Of a stretch of DNA of 64,000 nt, positions 33,026 through 45,500 are shown one piece after another (positions within the stretch are counted from its first letter, which is position 1; the number at the start of each line of letters is the position of its first letter). The translations under genes and the position numbers were made by a program. The notes below the pieces were generated by a model, which worked only from the letters and a program-made list of their open reading frames with translations, did no database searches and was not told the DNA's origin. The DNA comes from Vibrio atlanticus (GTDB taxonomy: Bacteria > Pseudomonadota > Gammaproteobacteria > Enterobacterales > Vibrionaceae): assembly GCF_024347315.1 (NCBI RefSeq), contig NZ_AP025461.1, forward strand, positions 868,001 through 932,000, in the 5' to 3' direction.

Positions 33026-34426
33026 TTAAAGTTTGATATTCCTCTTGTCAGCATCAGCAACTTTTTTAATTTTGACTTTAAATCCAACAGGCGACATGGT
33101 GAACGCGAACTGTTCGAACACATCTTCAGGAGCTTGCTGAGGCTCTAACGTAAATTCATTAAATAAAGAATGAAACGCCAATTTTATTTCCATAATAGCG
33201 AGTGAACGACCCGGACAAAGCCTTGCCCCCCCGCCAAATGGTTGAAGGTTCGAAAATGACGCCCCTTTTTTATTTATCCAACGATTAGGATCGAACGACA
33301 TTGGATCTTCAAACAAATCGGGATCAAAACCGTTAGCATGCAGTATTACGAAAACAGGCGTGCCTTTTTTTATTTCAAAATCACCAAGATAAGTATCTTT
33401 TGTCGGCTCTAGGTAAAGCTGAGGAGCCACAGGTTTAAGGCGCATCGCTTCATACATAATTGCTGTCATGTAGGGAACCCGAGGGATCGGCCACTCTAAT
33501 ACAGAAGCTTCTCCCAGATCAGCCAGTTCACTTTGTAAAGCTTGCTCGCTACCTTGGTTTCCACTCACAAGAAACGCCATCCAAGCAAGAGTGTTTGCTG
33601 TGGTATCTTCCCCTGCTAATAACAGAGTAATGGCGTTCGCTAGAATATCTCGATCAGTCAGTGATGTATCCAATTCTTGTTCCAGCAGCATTATTTGAAG
33701 CATATTTTCTGGCGACTCTCTAAGTTCAGGACACTCAGCCAAACGCGTGCGCTGCTTATCAATACAAGTCGACACAAAATGACCGATCTCTTCTAAACTT
33801 GCATCGAACTGAGTATCTTTCTTGGTTTTGAAAAATCGCCATAAAGGAATAGGAGACTTAGAGCGCTGGCTAATCACAGGAAAGACATGTCGTAAACTTT
33901 CTCCAAGAGGAGTGTCTGATTGCTCAATCGAATTAAAGTCTTCACCAAAAGCCAACAATGATGTGACATCTACTGTGTATTTTTTGAATTCGCTAACTAA
34001 ATCAACGACAGTTCCTGATTCTGATAACTTTTCAAAGTGCTTTCTTAAACGTTCGGTAATCACACTTAACTTAGGGTAAAAATGTTTAAGGTGGCTAGGC
34101 TGGAACATAGGCTCAGTCAACTTTCTCTGATGTTTCCAACGATCACCTTCTGCAGAAAAAATACCGTTAAGCCCTGCTTCTTCAAACACACTTTCAATGC
34201 TTTTCAAACGGCGAAAGTCATCTGGCCTCGATTTTAAAATCGCCTTAATCTGAGAGGGTTCAGAGAGAACCATTACATCCTTCATTCCCAGTTTCAAACG
34301 AAAATAAGCACCATATTCATTCACCCAAGACAGCATCTGTTGATGAACATTGGGTTTCTTCAAATAACTCACATGCCCCAAAATCCCCGATTTAGGAGGC
34401 ATTGGAAGCTGTTCAATTTTCTGCAT
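33026..34426 (-). CDS. Cytochrome P450
   Basis: The 466-residue protein is a complete bacterial P450. It has the I-helix oxygen-binding motif LLLAGEDTTANT (near residue 275), the K-helix ExxR in EAMRLKP, the PERF-like SFDPNRW, and the heme loop FGGGARLCPGRSLA with Cys near residue 404. There is no N-terminal membrane anchor, so it should be soluble. It is related by eye to the AGEDTT class that includes BM3-like and carotenoid/fatty acid-oxidising enzymes. No ferredoxin or reductase gene is nearby. It follows the CruF-like gene by about 160 bases on the same strand, so both may act on one terpenoid or lipid. P450 genes are uncommon in vibrios; the two flanking IS6-type relics suggest transfer. 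Confidence 0.93.
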   Translation of the reverse strand: MQKIEQLPMPPKSGILGHVSYLKKPNVHQQMLSWVNEYGAYFRLKLGMKDVMVLSEPSQIKAILKSRPDDFRRLKSIESVFEEAGLNGIFSAEGDRWKHQRKLTEPMFQPSHLKHFYPKLSVITERLRKHFEKLSESGTVVDLVSEFKKYTVDVTSLLAFGEDFNSIEQSDTPLGESLRHVFPVISQRSKSPIPLWRFFKTKKDTQFDASLEEIGHFVSTCIDKQRTRLAECPELRESPENMLQIMLLEQELDTSLTDRDILANAITLLLAGEDTTANTLAWMAFLVSGNQGSEQALQSELADLGEASVLEWPIPRVPYMTAIMYEAMRLKPVAPQLYLEPTKDTYLGDFEIKKGTPVFVILHANGFDPDLFEDPMSFDPNRWINKKGASFSNLQPFGGGARLCPGRSLAIMEIKLAFHSLFNEFTLEPQQAPEDVFEQFAFTMSPVGFKVKIKKVADADKRNIKL

Positions 34427-34584
34427 TTGTATTACCTTAACTTGATCTGAATGCTATGAATAGGAGGTGCTGAGAGCGGCTTAGCATGCTTGTTATCGTA
34501 ATACGAAACTTTGGTTGTGATACAACGCTAGCGCGTGTAAACAATGTGAGTACCGTATTGTGTGAACTAAAGAACTCTTGTCGC

Positions 34585-35433
34585 TCAGAGCGAGTGACTG
34601 CGGTGTCGGTAGATCTTATAGATAGATTGGATACCGATTGGCAGCATAGTAAAGATACCAATAAGCATCACACTTCCATAAATGTCTTTTGAGCTAAAAA
34701 TTTCGCCATGCAAAGTGGCGACATCAAGGTTGTCTTTGAACAAGAAGCAAAGGATGTATTTTGACATTATGGTAACGTAAATGATTGAGGGCAGGTATAA
34801 GTAACCATGGGGCGGGATTTGCTTCAAATGTACTTTATCGTTGTAGCACCATAATGAGAAAGGCAAATAAAAGGTAAATACGCATAAAAACCACCCAAAG
34901 AAATTACTTAACGGAACGCCAAAATACACACCACGATCGGTCCAGACCCACAGCGATTTGATGAGCGAATTCACAGGATCCATAACGACATCCCATGAAA
35001 CCATTACAAATGAGGCAGTAAGAGAGATGATGATTGCTTTACTTTTCGTTTGTATCGGTTTATCAAACTGATTAAGAAGGATGGTTGATATAAACCAAGA
35101 GACATAACCCAAACTGAAGTAGGTCGGCATGATTGCTAATGGGACGTCAAATATTTTAATTCCTAGTCGGTCAGAATAATAATAGTGACCGAAAGGAAAT
35201 CCACTTGAAATACTAACGCTTTCGTAGAAAACACTGACAACGAAGACTAATAGAAAGAAACATGACATTTTCTTTATACCGCAATAGACACTACCGTGTA
35301 ATATTGCAAACGGGAACAAAATTAGTGGAGTAAATACGCTCGATATATGTAAGTCGGTATAACCTCGAAGAAATGAATAAACAATATAAATAATGGTGAT
35401 TGCAAGCAAGAATAAAGGTGCTCTAGGCTTCAT
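34585..35433 (-). CDS. CruF-like carotenoid biosynthesis membrane protein
   Basis: The 282-residue integral membrane protein has about seven hydrophobic helices and the PF04240 hallmarks: SSGFPFGHYYYSDRLG, DVPLAIMPTYF, VMVSWDVVMDPVNS, LWVWTDRGVYFGVPLSNFFGWF. This family contains the C50 carotenoid hydratase and the C-1',2' carotenoid hydratase CruF. Acidic residues in WDVVMDP and the FGHYYY region are the likely active site. AAGAG lies upstream of the ATG. No phytoene synthase or desaturase occurs in the window, so either the substrate comes from elsewhere or the protein acts on another isoprenoid or long-chain lipid. It and the P450 form the cargo between two IS6-type relics. Confidence 0.85.
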   Translation of the reverse strand: MKPRAPLFLLAITIIYIVYSFLRGYTDLHISSVFTPLILFPFAILHGSVYCGIKKMSCFFLLVFVVSVFYESVSISSGFPFGHYYYSDRLGIKIFDVPLAIMPTYFSLGYVSWFISTILLNQFDKPIQTKSKAIIISLTASFVMVSWDVVMDPVNSLIKSLWVWTDRGVYFGVPLSNFFGWFLCVFTFYLPFSLWCYNDKVHLKQIPPHGYLYLPSIIYVTIMSKYILCFLFKDNLDVATLHGEIFSSKDIYGSVMLIGIFTMLPIGIQSIYKIYRHRSHSL

Positions 35434-35610
35434 ATACTACTCTTATTTTTGAAACTAAAAGTCATGATAACGATTAGGCAAGATGAATAATGGTGCTAAT
35501 CAATTGATATCAAATAGACGATAATAATAAAGCGGGACAGAATATCATGAAAAGTTTGTTGCCTGGTCTAATCAGTGGCTTTGATGTAATGTGATCTGTA
35601 CCATTAATAC

Positions 35611-36312
35611 GGTTGTGTCGCAAAGTTATGACGAAGTACAAGTGTACAGATCTTCAGATGCAATTAGGCTGCTAGGGCGTAAAATTGCTCCCAAGCAGAT
35701 AAGCCTTCAGGATTATCGAGCTGTTCACTTTTAATTATCGACCACAGTTCCACGCCTGCCAGGGTGGAACTGGCTCCCTCATCTGATTTCCCATCAGCCA
35801 GAGTTAAACATTGACATTATGTAACGCTAACGCGTTGGCACCACTCTTATCGCTAACCACTTTTCCTAGTAAACCCTTATAGCAGATTGCCTTGGCAAAG
35901 AAGGCGCGAGCCGTTTTCTCATCACGGCGTTTGCAGAGTAAAAAATCAATGAAATGACCGTGCTTCTCAACGACTCGATAGTAATATTTCCACTGACATT
36001 TGACGTTAATGTATGTCTCGTCCATTCGCCACGCAGACGCGACTGGCTTCTTTATTTACGTGCCTGGTGCTCAAGCAGGGGAGCGTATTTAATGATCCAA
36101 CGGTTCAATGTTGAGTGGTCAACACTGATGCCGTGCTCAGCTAACACCTCTTTAATTTCACGGTAGCTCAGCTTGTAGGAAACATAGTAACGAACGGACT
36201 GTAGTCTGATCTCAGAAGGAAAGTGACGGCCAGTAAACTTAATAGTCATAATGTTAAAGCTGAAGAATGTTGAGGGGTGATCATAACCTACCCCCTTGTT
36301 TGCGACACAACC
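35611..36312 (-). mobile_element. Decayed IS6-family copy (right)
   Basis: Terminal inverted repeats GGTTGTGTCGCAAA (35611) and TTTGCGACACAACC (36299-36312) bound 702 bp. It contains minus-strand transposase pieces: FTGRHFPSEIRLQSVRYYVS, YREIKEVLAEHGI and WIIKYAPLLEHQARK, then MDETYINVKCQWKYYYRVVE, and KHGHFIDFLLCKRRDEKTA with DKSGANALAL. The C-terminal part is deleted or rearranged between 35640 and 35793. The copy is in the same orientation as the one at 32221-32792. Matching 8-bp flanks are absent (ATTAATAC versus CCTGTTTC). Confidence 0.82.
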
Positions 36313-36453
36313 CCTGTTTCTTGTGATTAAAATTTGCCGCCACTATATCGCCATTCGGGTACTGGAAGTAAGCATAACTCCATGATTTTTCGTTACATTA
36401 AGTTAGCTTTGAGATTATAGGTTATAACTGAAATTTAAAAGAGAATAGAAATA

Positions 36454-36484
36454 AAAAGGAACACTAAATAGTGTTCCTTTTTTG
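36454..36484 (-). terminator. Terminator of the adhesin gene
   Basis: AAAAAGGAACAC-taaata-GTGTTCCTTTTTT is a near-perfect stem with A/T flanks, 25 bases after the adhesin stop (reading the minus strand). The rest of 36313-36509 is non-coding. Confidence 0.9.
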
Positions 36485-36509
36485 GTTTTAGTGATTGGCA
36501 TTTTATGCG

Positions 36510-39500
36510 TTAACTATTTGGATCAATGTCCGGTAACCCATCGATATCGTTGTGGTGGTGGTGCTCATCATCTTGGTTATGGTTGATGTTTGCATCATGG
36601 TGTTCCAGCGCGTCTGACATATCCAAGTGCGCTTGGTCATGTGTTGCTGCATCTGGTTGGTCGACTTGTGCAAGTACGATATCCATATCCGCAGGTTGAT
36701 CGTGAACCGTTGTCGATGTCGCATCGGGTTTAATGCCCAATGCATCCAGATAAGCGGCTGCACCATGGTGACTGCTTTTCTGATCGGGTTCTTGATGGGT
36801 CTGCTGGGTTAAATCTAGATTGCTATCATCGCTTAGTGTGACCGTAAAGTCGGCTTGCGAAGCCATGTCTGGCTCGTCATGTTGAACAGGAGGCGGTGGC
36901 GGTGGAGCAGGGTGCGATGTATGGACTAAAGGTGTGATCGTCATATCAACCACTTCAGTTCCAACTGTCAGCTTTCCACTATTTCCTGGCCCATGACTGA
37001 GTATCTGGATGTTCACATGGGCGACCACTTCATCTTGATTTGACCCTTGTAATGCTACTTCAAATTTATCTTCGTGTTGACCGATACCTGAAGCGCTGCC
37101 ATGTGGGCCCGTATGAACCTGAGCTTGCTCTTGGTAATGTAAGTGGCCGGTTTGAGGGTCAATGGTTAATGTTCCATATTGCCCATGGTGGCTGGTGACA
37201 TATTGTCCATTAGGTAAATGGATTCGCCAACCGCTTTGTGCTGTTGGTACCGGAGTTAACGATGGTAATAGTGGTGGCACCCCAAGTGTGCCAGACACTT
37301 GGTGGCTTCCCGATGGCGGTCTGACAATAATTGGTTCAGGAATAGCGCTTGCAGCAAAACCTTGGCTACCTGCGGTATTACCGTGTTCGTCAGTCATTGT
37401 TGCTTGTACATTAGAACCCGGATGAACTTCAATTTGTATTCCGTGCTGTAGAGTATGAGCATCTAATACATGATCCTGACCGTTAACGACAAGATGCTCA
37501 CCGATTTTGGCATCACCAGGAGGCGTAACGGTTGCAGTGATCGTGTTTGCTTGTCCTCGGGCGATTTCAGCTTTGCTGTATAAGTTGTCTGCCCCTGCGT
37601 TTTCAAAGGTAATCGTAGGAACGCTAACCTGTGTATCGACTTGGTAAGTAACATCTGCAGTGGCATGAGCGCTATTACCTGCGGTATCTGTTACCGCTAC
37701 TGATGCCTCTATTTTTTGGTCAGCATCGGCAATGAGTTCACTGCCAGGTACGGCAATTGAATAGTGTCCTTTTGCATCGACCACGCCAGTATGCTGTGTC
37801 CCATTTACATCTAAAGTCACAATGTCGCCTGCATTATAATCGCCAGAAACGGATCCGGTGATGTCAATGGAGCTGTTGGATTCTTGAGCATTTATCACAT
37901 TGTCGGCGGTAATTGGGTCTGTTTGAATACCGACGTGTACTTGTGTATCTATATGGACGGAAAGAAGCGAAGAGGTAGCCGGTAGCACTGACGAAGGAGC
38001 CAATGCTTTGGCGGATAGATTATGATCGCCATCGGTTAAGCTATCGACCACTACGCTATATTGACCTGAAGCATTAGATACCGCATGTCCAATAGGTTTT
38101 GAACCATCGTATATCGTCACTTGAGAATATGGAATATCGGTGTGTCCGTTAATCGTTGGGGTAGTGTCGTTGGTCAGGTTGTCAGTTTGCGATGAACCTG
38201 AATCGCTTGTTGACGCGAGATCCAGAGTAACGGTGTTCGTTGGCGCGACGTTAGTGCCTGAAGGCAAGGTTGGTTGCGTCGCAGTTACCACAGGTTGGTG
38301 CGGAACAGTCGTCGAGGTGACTAAGCTACCCGTTGGTGACATGGTGACATGTCCCGAGGCATCAAAGGTGATGAATTTCGAATCTTCCGTATGGCCGTCA
38401 CTGACTTTTACTTCGAATACATCGACACCATGATAGGAGTTGGTGGCAGAGTTATAACTCATTCCTGTGATAGACGTATTTGGTGTGTAGACGTAGTCAC
38501 CAGTATTTGGATCTACCGACAATGAACCGAATTGCCCTGTTGAGCTGACGACAGAGAACATATGAGTGTCATTAACGTCTACATCTGTCTCTGTTAATGT
38601 ACCTGCTGTTGATGATGTTTGGTTAACGCCGAGAATCGGTGCGTCATTGGTTCCGGTAATGGTAACCACGATATCATGGTGCGTGCCATCTGCAGATTGA
38701 ACCGTGATGGTTTCAGTGTCTGTCTGACCTTCGCCAAGCTGTTGAACGATTGGGTGTTTGTTGTAAAGGTCGTAAGTCCAGTGACCATTACTATCAATGT
38801 GTGCATGCCCATAACCTTTACTTCCTACTATCCCAGCACCACCTTGAACGGCAATAAAGCCTGTAGTTCCATCTGGATCGCTAGATGTCAACGTACCTGA
38901 CGCTTGAAGTGTCATGTCTTCTTGAGCTACCCCTGTGGAATCGCCTCCGAATGTTGCTGGGTCGGCGGCATTAGCAATGTTAATGAATATTGACCCTTCT
39001 TTTGAATCAGCTTGGCCATCGTTTGCGGTAAATTGCACCGCACCCAGCCCGCTGACACCAGAACTAAAATAGTTGTGAGTTGGGGTGAAGATGAGTGATG
39101 AAACGTCGGAGGCGCTGACGTCATCACCAACATTCACTGTGGCGCCATTCAGCGATAACACGCCATGGGCGACATTGGTAATCGTGATGTGGTTTAACGC
39201 ATCTCCATCAATATCAGAATATTTAAAGTCTGCGGTGGTGAACGCATGAGGCTTATCTTCTAAAGAACTAATAAAACTCGATCCAACGATAGGTGCATCA
39301 TTGACTGCATTGACATCCACTACCATCGTTGCGCTTGCCGAATTTTTATGGCCATCATTCGCAGTAAATGTAAATTGCGCATAGTTGGCGCCGTTTTCAT
39401 TATTGCTCGGCGTGAAAGTTAAATGGCCTGCGTCTAAGTCAGCCTTGCTGATTTGCTGGTTGGCGGTTACGGCGTTACCGTTTAAAAGTAATAATCCATG

Positions 39501-42500
39501 ACTCGGTAAGCTGCTAATAGTCACGAACTGTAACGCATCGCCATCTTGATCACTGTAACCAAATTCACTGGTCGTAATGGTTCTGGTGATGTCTTCATTT
39601 GTAGAAACGGTTTGCCCTGTCACCGTTGGCGCATGTTGTAGAGGAGGGGTGACTTCAATAGAGAGAGAGTTTTGAGAAGAGTCTCCTATTGGGTTACCGC
39701 CATCATCGCCGACGCGATAAACCATACTTGGCACTTTACCTGTAAAGCCAGCTTCCGGGGTGAAGGTATAATGACCATTCGCTTCGATCGCGAGTGTACC
39801 GATACCGGCCATAGTATGTGGTTGCCCCGGCCTTACCGCGACATAACCTGACACCGGGTCTTTTATTTGAATATCTTGCAACACCAGATGTGCGTTGGAA
39901 TCGGTGTCTGTTGCTGCACCACTCAATCCTTGATCCGTCCCAGAGCCAGTAAGTAGATTCCCTTCAACTGGACCACTATGTTGAACACCAGAATCACTGA
40001 GGCTGTGTAGAACAGGATCATCGGTGGTCCCATTAATCGTGACGGTTATTGAATGCTTGGTACCGTCTTTTGATGTGACTTCAATGCTATCTGTGAGTGT
40101 TTGTCCATTGTCTAAGTCTTGAATCTGCGTACTCTTGTTGTCTGCTTTATAAACCCATGTCCCAGTACTAGTGATGTCGAAATGACCATAGGTTCCATCC
40201 AGAGATATTTTCGGTTGCCCCTTAAGATCTAATGCAGCTTCGCCATGACCATCAGCGTCAGATACAATCAGGTGCCCATGGCAAGAAAGGGCATCTGGAA
40301 TAGTTGCTGACCCCGTGATATGCGCGTTGTGGTGAATGTTTGTATCTTCTTTTATGCTGCTGGAGTCACCGGCAAATGTGGCGGCATCATTAACTGCTGC
40401 AAGGGTTGTGATTGCTCCTGTATGAGTCGTTCCGCCATGCGCATCTGTGACGTCATAGCTAAAATGAACTTGGCCGTTATAGTCTTTGGTTGGAGTAAAA
40501 GTGTAGGTGCCGTCTTTGTTATCGACTACAGAGCCGTGATCGACTAACAGATTCTCAATGGAAAGCTTACCTGCGTCATTGGCATCCACGTCGACAGTAT
40601 TGGCTAATAAATCAGCTTTGGTGAAAGTAAGAGCTGTATCTTCTGTGCCTGTGGAAAGTGTTACTTCAGAACTGATATAAGGTCTATCATTATCACCATG
40701 AATGGTAATGACTATGTCTTGCGCAGTACCATCTTTAGAATAAATGGTAATCGTATCTGTTAATTCTTGCCCATCGCCTAATTGATCGATCTTTGTGGCT
40801 ACGTTTTGTTGGTTACTACCAACGGTAACCTTATAATGCCAATTACCATCGGCATTTAGTATTAATTGACCATAAGTGCCATGGTAGGAGTAGCCTATGC
40901 CTTTTGTATCAAATTGTGCTTCGCCAGTGTCTGGGTCAATAATCTCTAACTTGCCATCAGTATATAAAGGGTCATTGGTTAATTTAGCCATCCCAAGCTG
41001 TGCGTAGTTTGGTGACCGATCATGATAGGTACCATGCCCTTCATCGACATCGCCCGTTGTCGTTCCAGTGATTACTGCTGTGTCACCAACTGCATCAATA
41101 TGAAGAGTGTTAGTAGCCTCTTGTGAGTCATCATGCCCATCGTTAACAGTATATTTAAACTGAACATCGCCATTAAAATCTTGCGCAGGAACGAACTGAA
41201 GTTTACTGATGTCAGCTGTAGGGATGTGTTGCCCCGCTGTAACATCGTGTCCATCAAGCACAAATTTACCTTGTGTTGCTGATGGTAGATCTGTGATTGC
41301 GATGGAATGTAACGTATCGCCTGTGTCGATATCACTGAATCCAAACTGATTGGCTTGCATTTGGTAATGCGTATCTTCAGTGCCATGTGCAAGTGTCGTC
41401 GCAGTAATGCTCGGTTGATCGTTGGTGCCTGTCACCGTTATTGTTATATCGTGGGCAGTGTGGTCTGCAGAGTAAACACGATATACAACTTTTTCTACTT
41501 CACCTTCAGCTAATGATTGCAAGCGACTATTGGCTACTTCATATCCCCAAGCGCCACTTGGTGTAATGCGTAAAAAACCACCAAAGGGATCGTGAATCGC
41601 CTGTTCTCCTAATAACAGATTGACCTGAAAATGGTCTTGCCCTGCATCAGGATCTGTCACACTCAGCAAACCCGATGCAACGACAGGCTGTAATGAACTG
41701 TGACCCACATTATGATCTTCAATAATCGTTCCGGTATCACTACCGCTTATAACCGCTTTATCAGCAACTGCACTTAAACTGCTGGTAGCTCCAGTATGAG
41801 TGACACCGCCATGTGCATCTTTGACATCATAGGTGAAATGAACTTTACCGTTATAGTCTTTTTCTGGTGTGAAAGTGTATGTACCATTTTGGTTATCTAA
41901 AATCGAGCCGTGATCTGGATGAAGGTTTGCTACTGTAAGCAGTCCAGAGTCATTTTTATCGACATCTATTGAATTTTGTAACAGTTGTGCAGCTGTAATG
42001 GTTTGTCTTGTATCTTCAGTACCTGCGTTGAGTTGAACTTCTGAAGAGCAATAAGGCCGGTCGTTACTACCATTGATAGTGATGACTATATTATGTGGTG
42101 TTCCATCTTTTGTGTGAACGGTGATAGTGTCTGTGAGTGTTTCACCCTCACCTAATTTATCGATAGCGGAGCCTCTGGTTGTGGGCCTTCCACCAATGTG
42201 AGTGAGACTTCCAGCATCGGCATAGTAATTCCAATCGCCATTTGGATTTAAAATTAAGTCACCATATGTACCGTGATAGTTATACCCCACATTATTATCA
42301 GCAAAGCCAGACTGACCAGAGTCAGGATCAATCACAGATAAATGTCCATTAGCGTTTAGTGTACTAACTCGAAGTGTCGCCATACCGGATTGAGCATGAT
42401 CTGGTGACATATTATCTCCAGCCGCTTTCTCAGTGACGCTTGCAGTATCTACTCCACCGACCACAGCATTATCATTAGTGCCGTTCACCGTAATGGTGAC

Positions 42501-45500
42501 TTGATGAGGTGTGCCATCGGCTGAATGAACGGTAATGGTATCAGTAGCGGTTGCGCCATTACCTAACGCTTGAACTGCTGGGTTAGTGTTATCTAAGTCG
42601 TAGGTCCAAGCGCCATTATCTGTTAGATGTAATGTCCCTAAGGTGCCTTGGATATCAGCATTCGCAAAGTGTGCTTCACCAGTATCGATATCCGTAACGG
42701 TCAATATGCCTGAGGTTTGCAGTTGTGTTTCTTCTGTCACTGCGCCAGTAGAACTTCCACCAATTACAGCTGTATCATTAGTACCATTGATGGTTACCAC
42801 GACATCATGCGTTGTACCGTCTTTCGAAGTCACTTTAATTGTGTCTGTTAACTGCTCACCTTCGCCTAAGGATTGAATCGCTGTTTGAGAATTATCGGCA
42901 GAGTAACTCCAGCTCCCATCTTGACTGATCTCCAATTTACCATAATGACCTTGTAGGGCCGTTTTGTTAAATCCATGGGATACAAAACTACCTTCACCTG
43001 TATCTATATCGACAATATCTAACTTACCTGTCGCAGTCAGTTCATTACTCTGAGGATTAGCGCTCACATCTTCTTTTAATGCCCCCGTATCGACACCACT
43101 AATGACCGGCGTATCATTCGTGCCCGTCACCGTAATCACTAAATCTTTAGTATCTGTTGCACCTACAGAATCGGTCACGGTAACAGGGATAGTGAACGTG
43201 CTTATCTCACCTGCTTTAAGGTGTTGGAAGCTTGCATCTGTTGGGTCTAGGTTGTAGCTACCATCTGCATTGAGTGTAAATCCACCCTGTGTTGATGTGG
43301 TTGTGAAGGTTGCAGTATCACCCGCATCAATATCCGTTGAGGTGAGTTGACCTGTGACTACTGCACCATCTTCAGTGGCGTTCACTGGCACAATCGGATT
43401 AATAACGGGCGCATCGTTTGCCGGTGTTACATCAACATTGATAGTTTGACTGGTTGTCGTATGCCCATCAGTCACTGAAAGAACAACTGAAGCAGGACCA
43501 TTGTAATTAGCATCAGGCGTAAACACGATTTCACCTTGCGCATTCAGCGAGGCACTACCGTGTGTCGCTGACACACTCGGGGTCAACGTATCCGTCGTAT
43601 CAATATCCGTTGCATGGAAGGTAATGGTTTTACTGCCATCCTCGGTTACCGTTTGCGTCGCAACAGGGGTGATAACAGGTGCATCATTGGTACCATTGAT
43701 GGTTACCAAAATAGTTTTCTGTGTGCCATCAACCGAGGTTATTGTTGTCGACTCTGTTAAAGTTTCACCAACACCTAAAGCCTGAACAGCCGCTTGTTTT
43801 GAATCTGCGGAAAATAGCCAAATGCCACTTGGTATAAGTGTAAATGAGCCGATCCCGTGGTCGCCAACAATGCCAGATTGCATCGGAAATGTAGCTTCAT
43901 TCGTATCTACATCGCTAATGAATAGCTTGCCTTGTGTAAGCATGTAGTTTGGGTGAACATTCAACTGATTTGTTAAATCTTGATCTTCGGTAACTGCTCC
44001 CGTATTTGTACCAGTAATAACAGCCTTGTCATTAGTTCCATTAACGGCAATGGTCACTTGGTGAGTTGTACCATCTGCTGAAGTAACTGTAATGGTATCG
44101 GTTGTTGCAGCGCCTTTACCTAGGGCTTGTACCGTTGGGTTTGTGTTATCTAAATCGTAAGTCCACTGCCCAGCATCGGTTAAATGCAATGTCCCAAGCG
44201 AGCCTTTAATATCAGTATTTGAGAAGTGTGCTTCACCGGTATCGGTATCTGTAATAGTCAGCGAGCCTGAGGTTTGTAACTGCGTTTCTTCGGTCACTGC
44301 GCCTGCAGAAGTCCCACCAATTACAGCCGTATCATTAGTCCCACTCACCGTAATGGTAATTTGATGCGGCGTACCATCTGCTGAGTTGACAGTAATAGTA
44401 TCAGTCGCTGTCGCGCTTTTACCTAAGGCTTGAACTTGTGGATTCGTATTATCTAAATCGTAAGTCCAAGTGCCGTTATCAGTTAAATGTAAAGTGCCTA
44501 ATGTGCCTGCAATATCAGTGTTGGAGAAGTGTGCTTCGCCAGTATCTACGTCAGTGACAGTCAGTGTACCTGACGTCTGAAGTTGAGATTCTTCAGTCAC
44601 TGCACCAGAGTTTGTCCCGCCAATGATGGCCTTGTCGTTAGTGCCATTAACCGTGATAGTAATTTGATGTGGTGTGCCGTCAGCAGAATGAACAGTAATG
44701 GTATCGGTAGCGGTTGTTCCTTTACCTAACGCTTGAACGGTTGGGTTGGTGTTATCTAAGTCGTAAGTCCATGTCCCCGAATTAGTGAGGTGTAAGGTGC
44801 CTAAAGTCCCAGCAATATCGGTATTGGAGAAGTGTGCTTGACCGGCATCAACATCAGTCACAGTCAGTGAGCCAGAGGTTTTAAGCTGAGATTCTTCGGT
44901 TACCACGCCGGTACTTGTTCCGCTTATCACGGCTTTGTCATTGGTTCCGTTAATCGTGACCTTGATGGTCGAGGATGTGCCATCAATAGACGATACAGTG
45001 AAGGTCTCTTCGACCTTATCGCCGACGTTCAATTGATTAAACGCGCTGTTGGCTGTAAAGGCCCAATGACCATTGGCATCAATAGTCAGGTCACCGTTGG
45101 TACCTGAAATCGAATCCGGCGTAAACGTATTGTCTGGGTTGTCTACATCGGTACTGGTCAATGTTCCTGATGTCGTTATCGCTTTGTCAGTCTCATCCAC
45201 ACTGACTGTTGCGGTACTGACTGTCGCTGCATCGTTAGTGCCATTAATCGTGACCTTGATCGTCGAAGGGGTGCCATCGATGGACGACACCGTGAAGGTT
45301 TCTTCGACCTTATCGCCGACGTTTAATTGGTTAAACGCACCGTTCGCGGTGAACGCCCAATGACCATTAGCATCGATAGTCAGGTCACCGTTGGTGCCTG
45401 AAATAGAATCCGGCGTAAACGCATTGTCTGGGTTATCCACGTCAGTACTGGTTAGCGTGCCTGAGGTGGTTACCGCTTTGTCGGTTTCATAGATGGCAAC

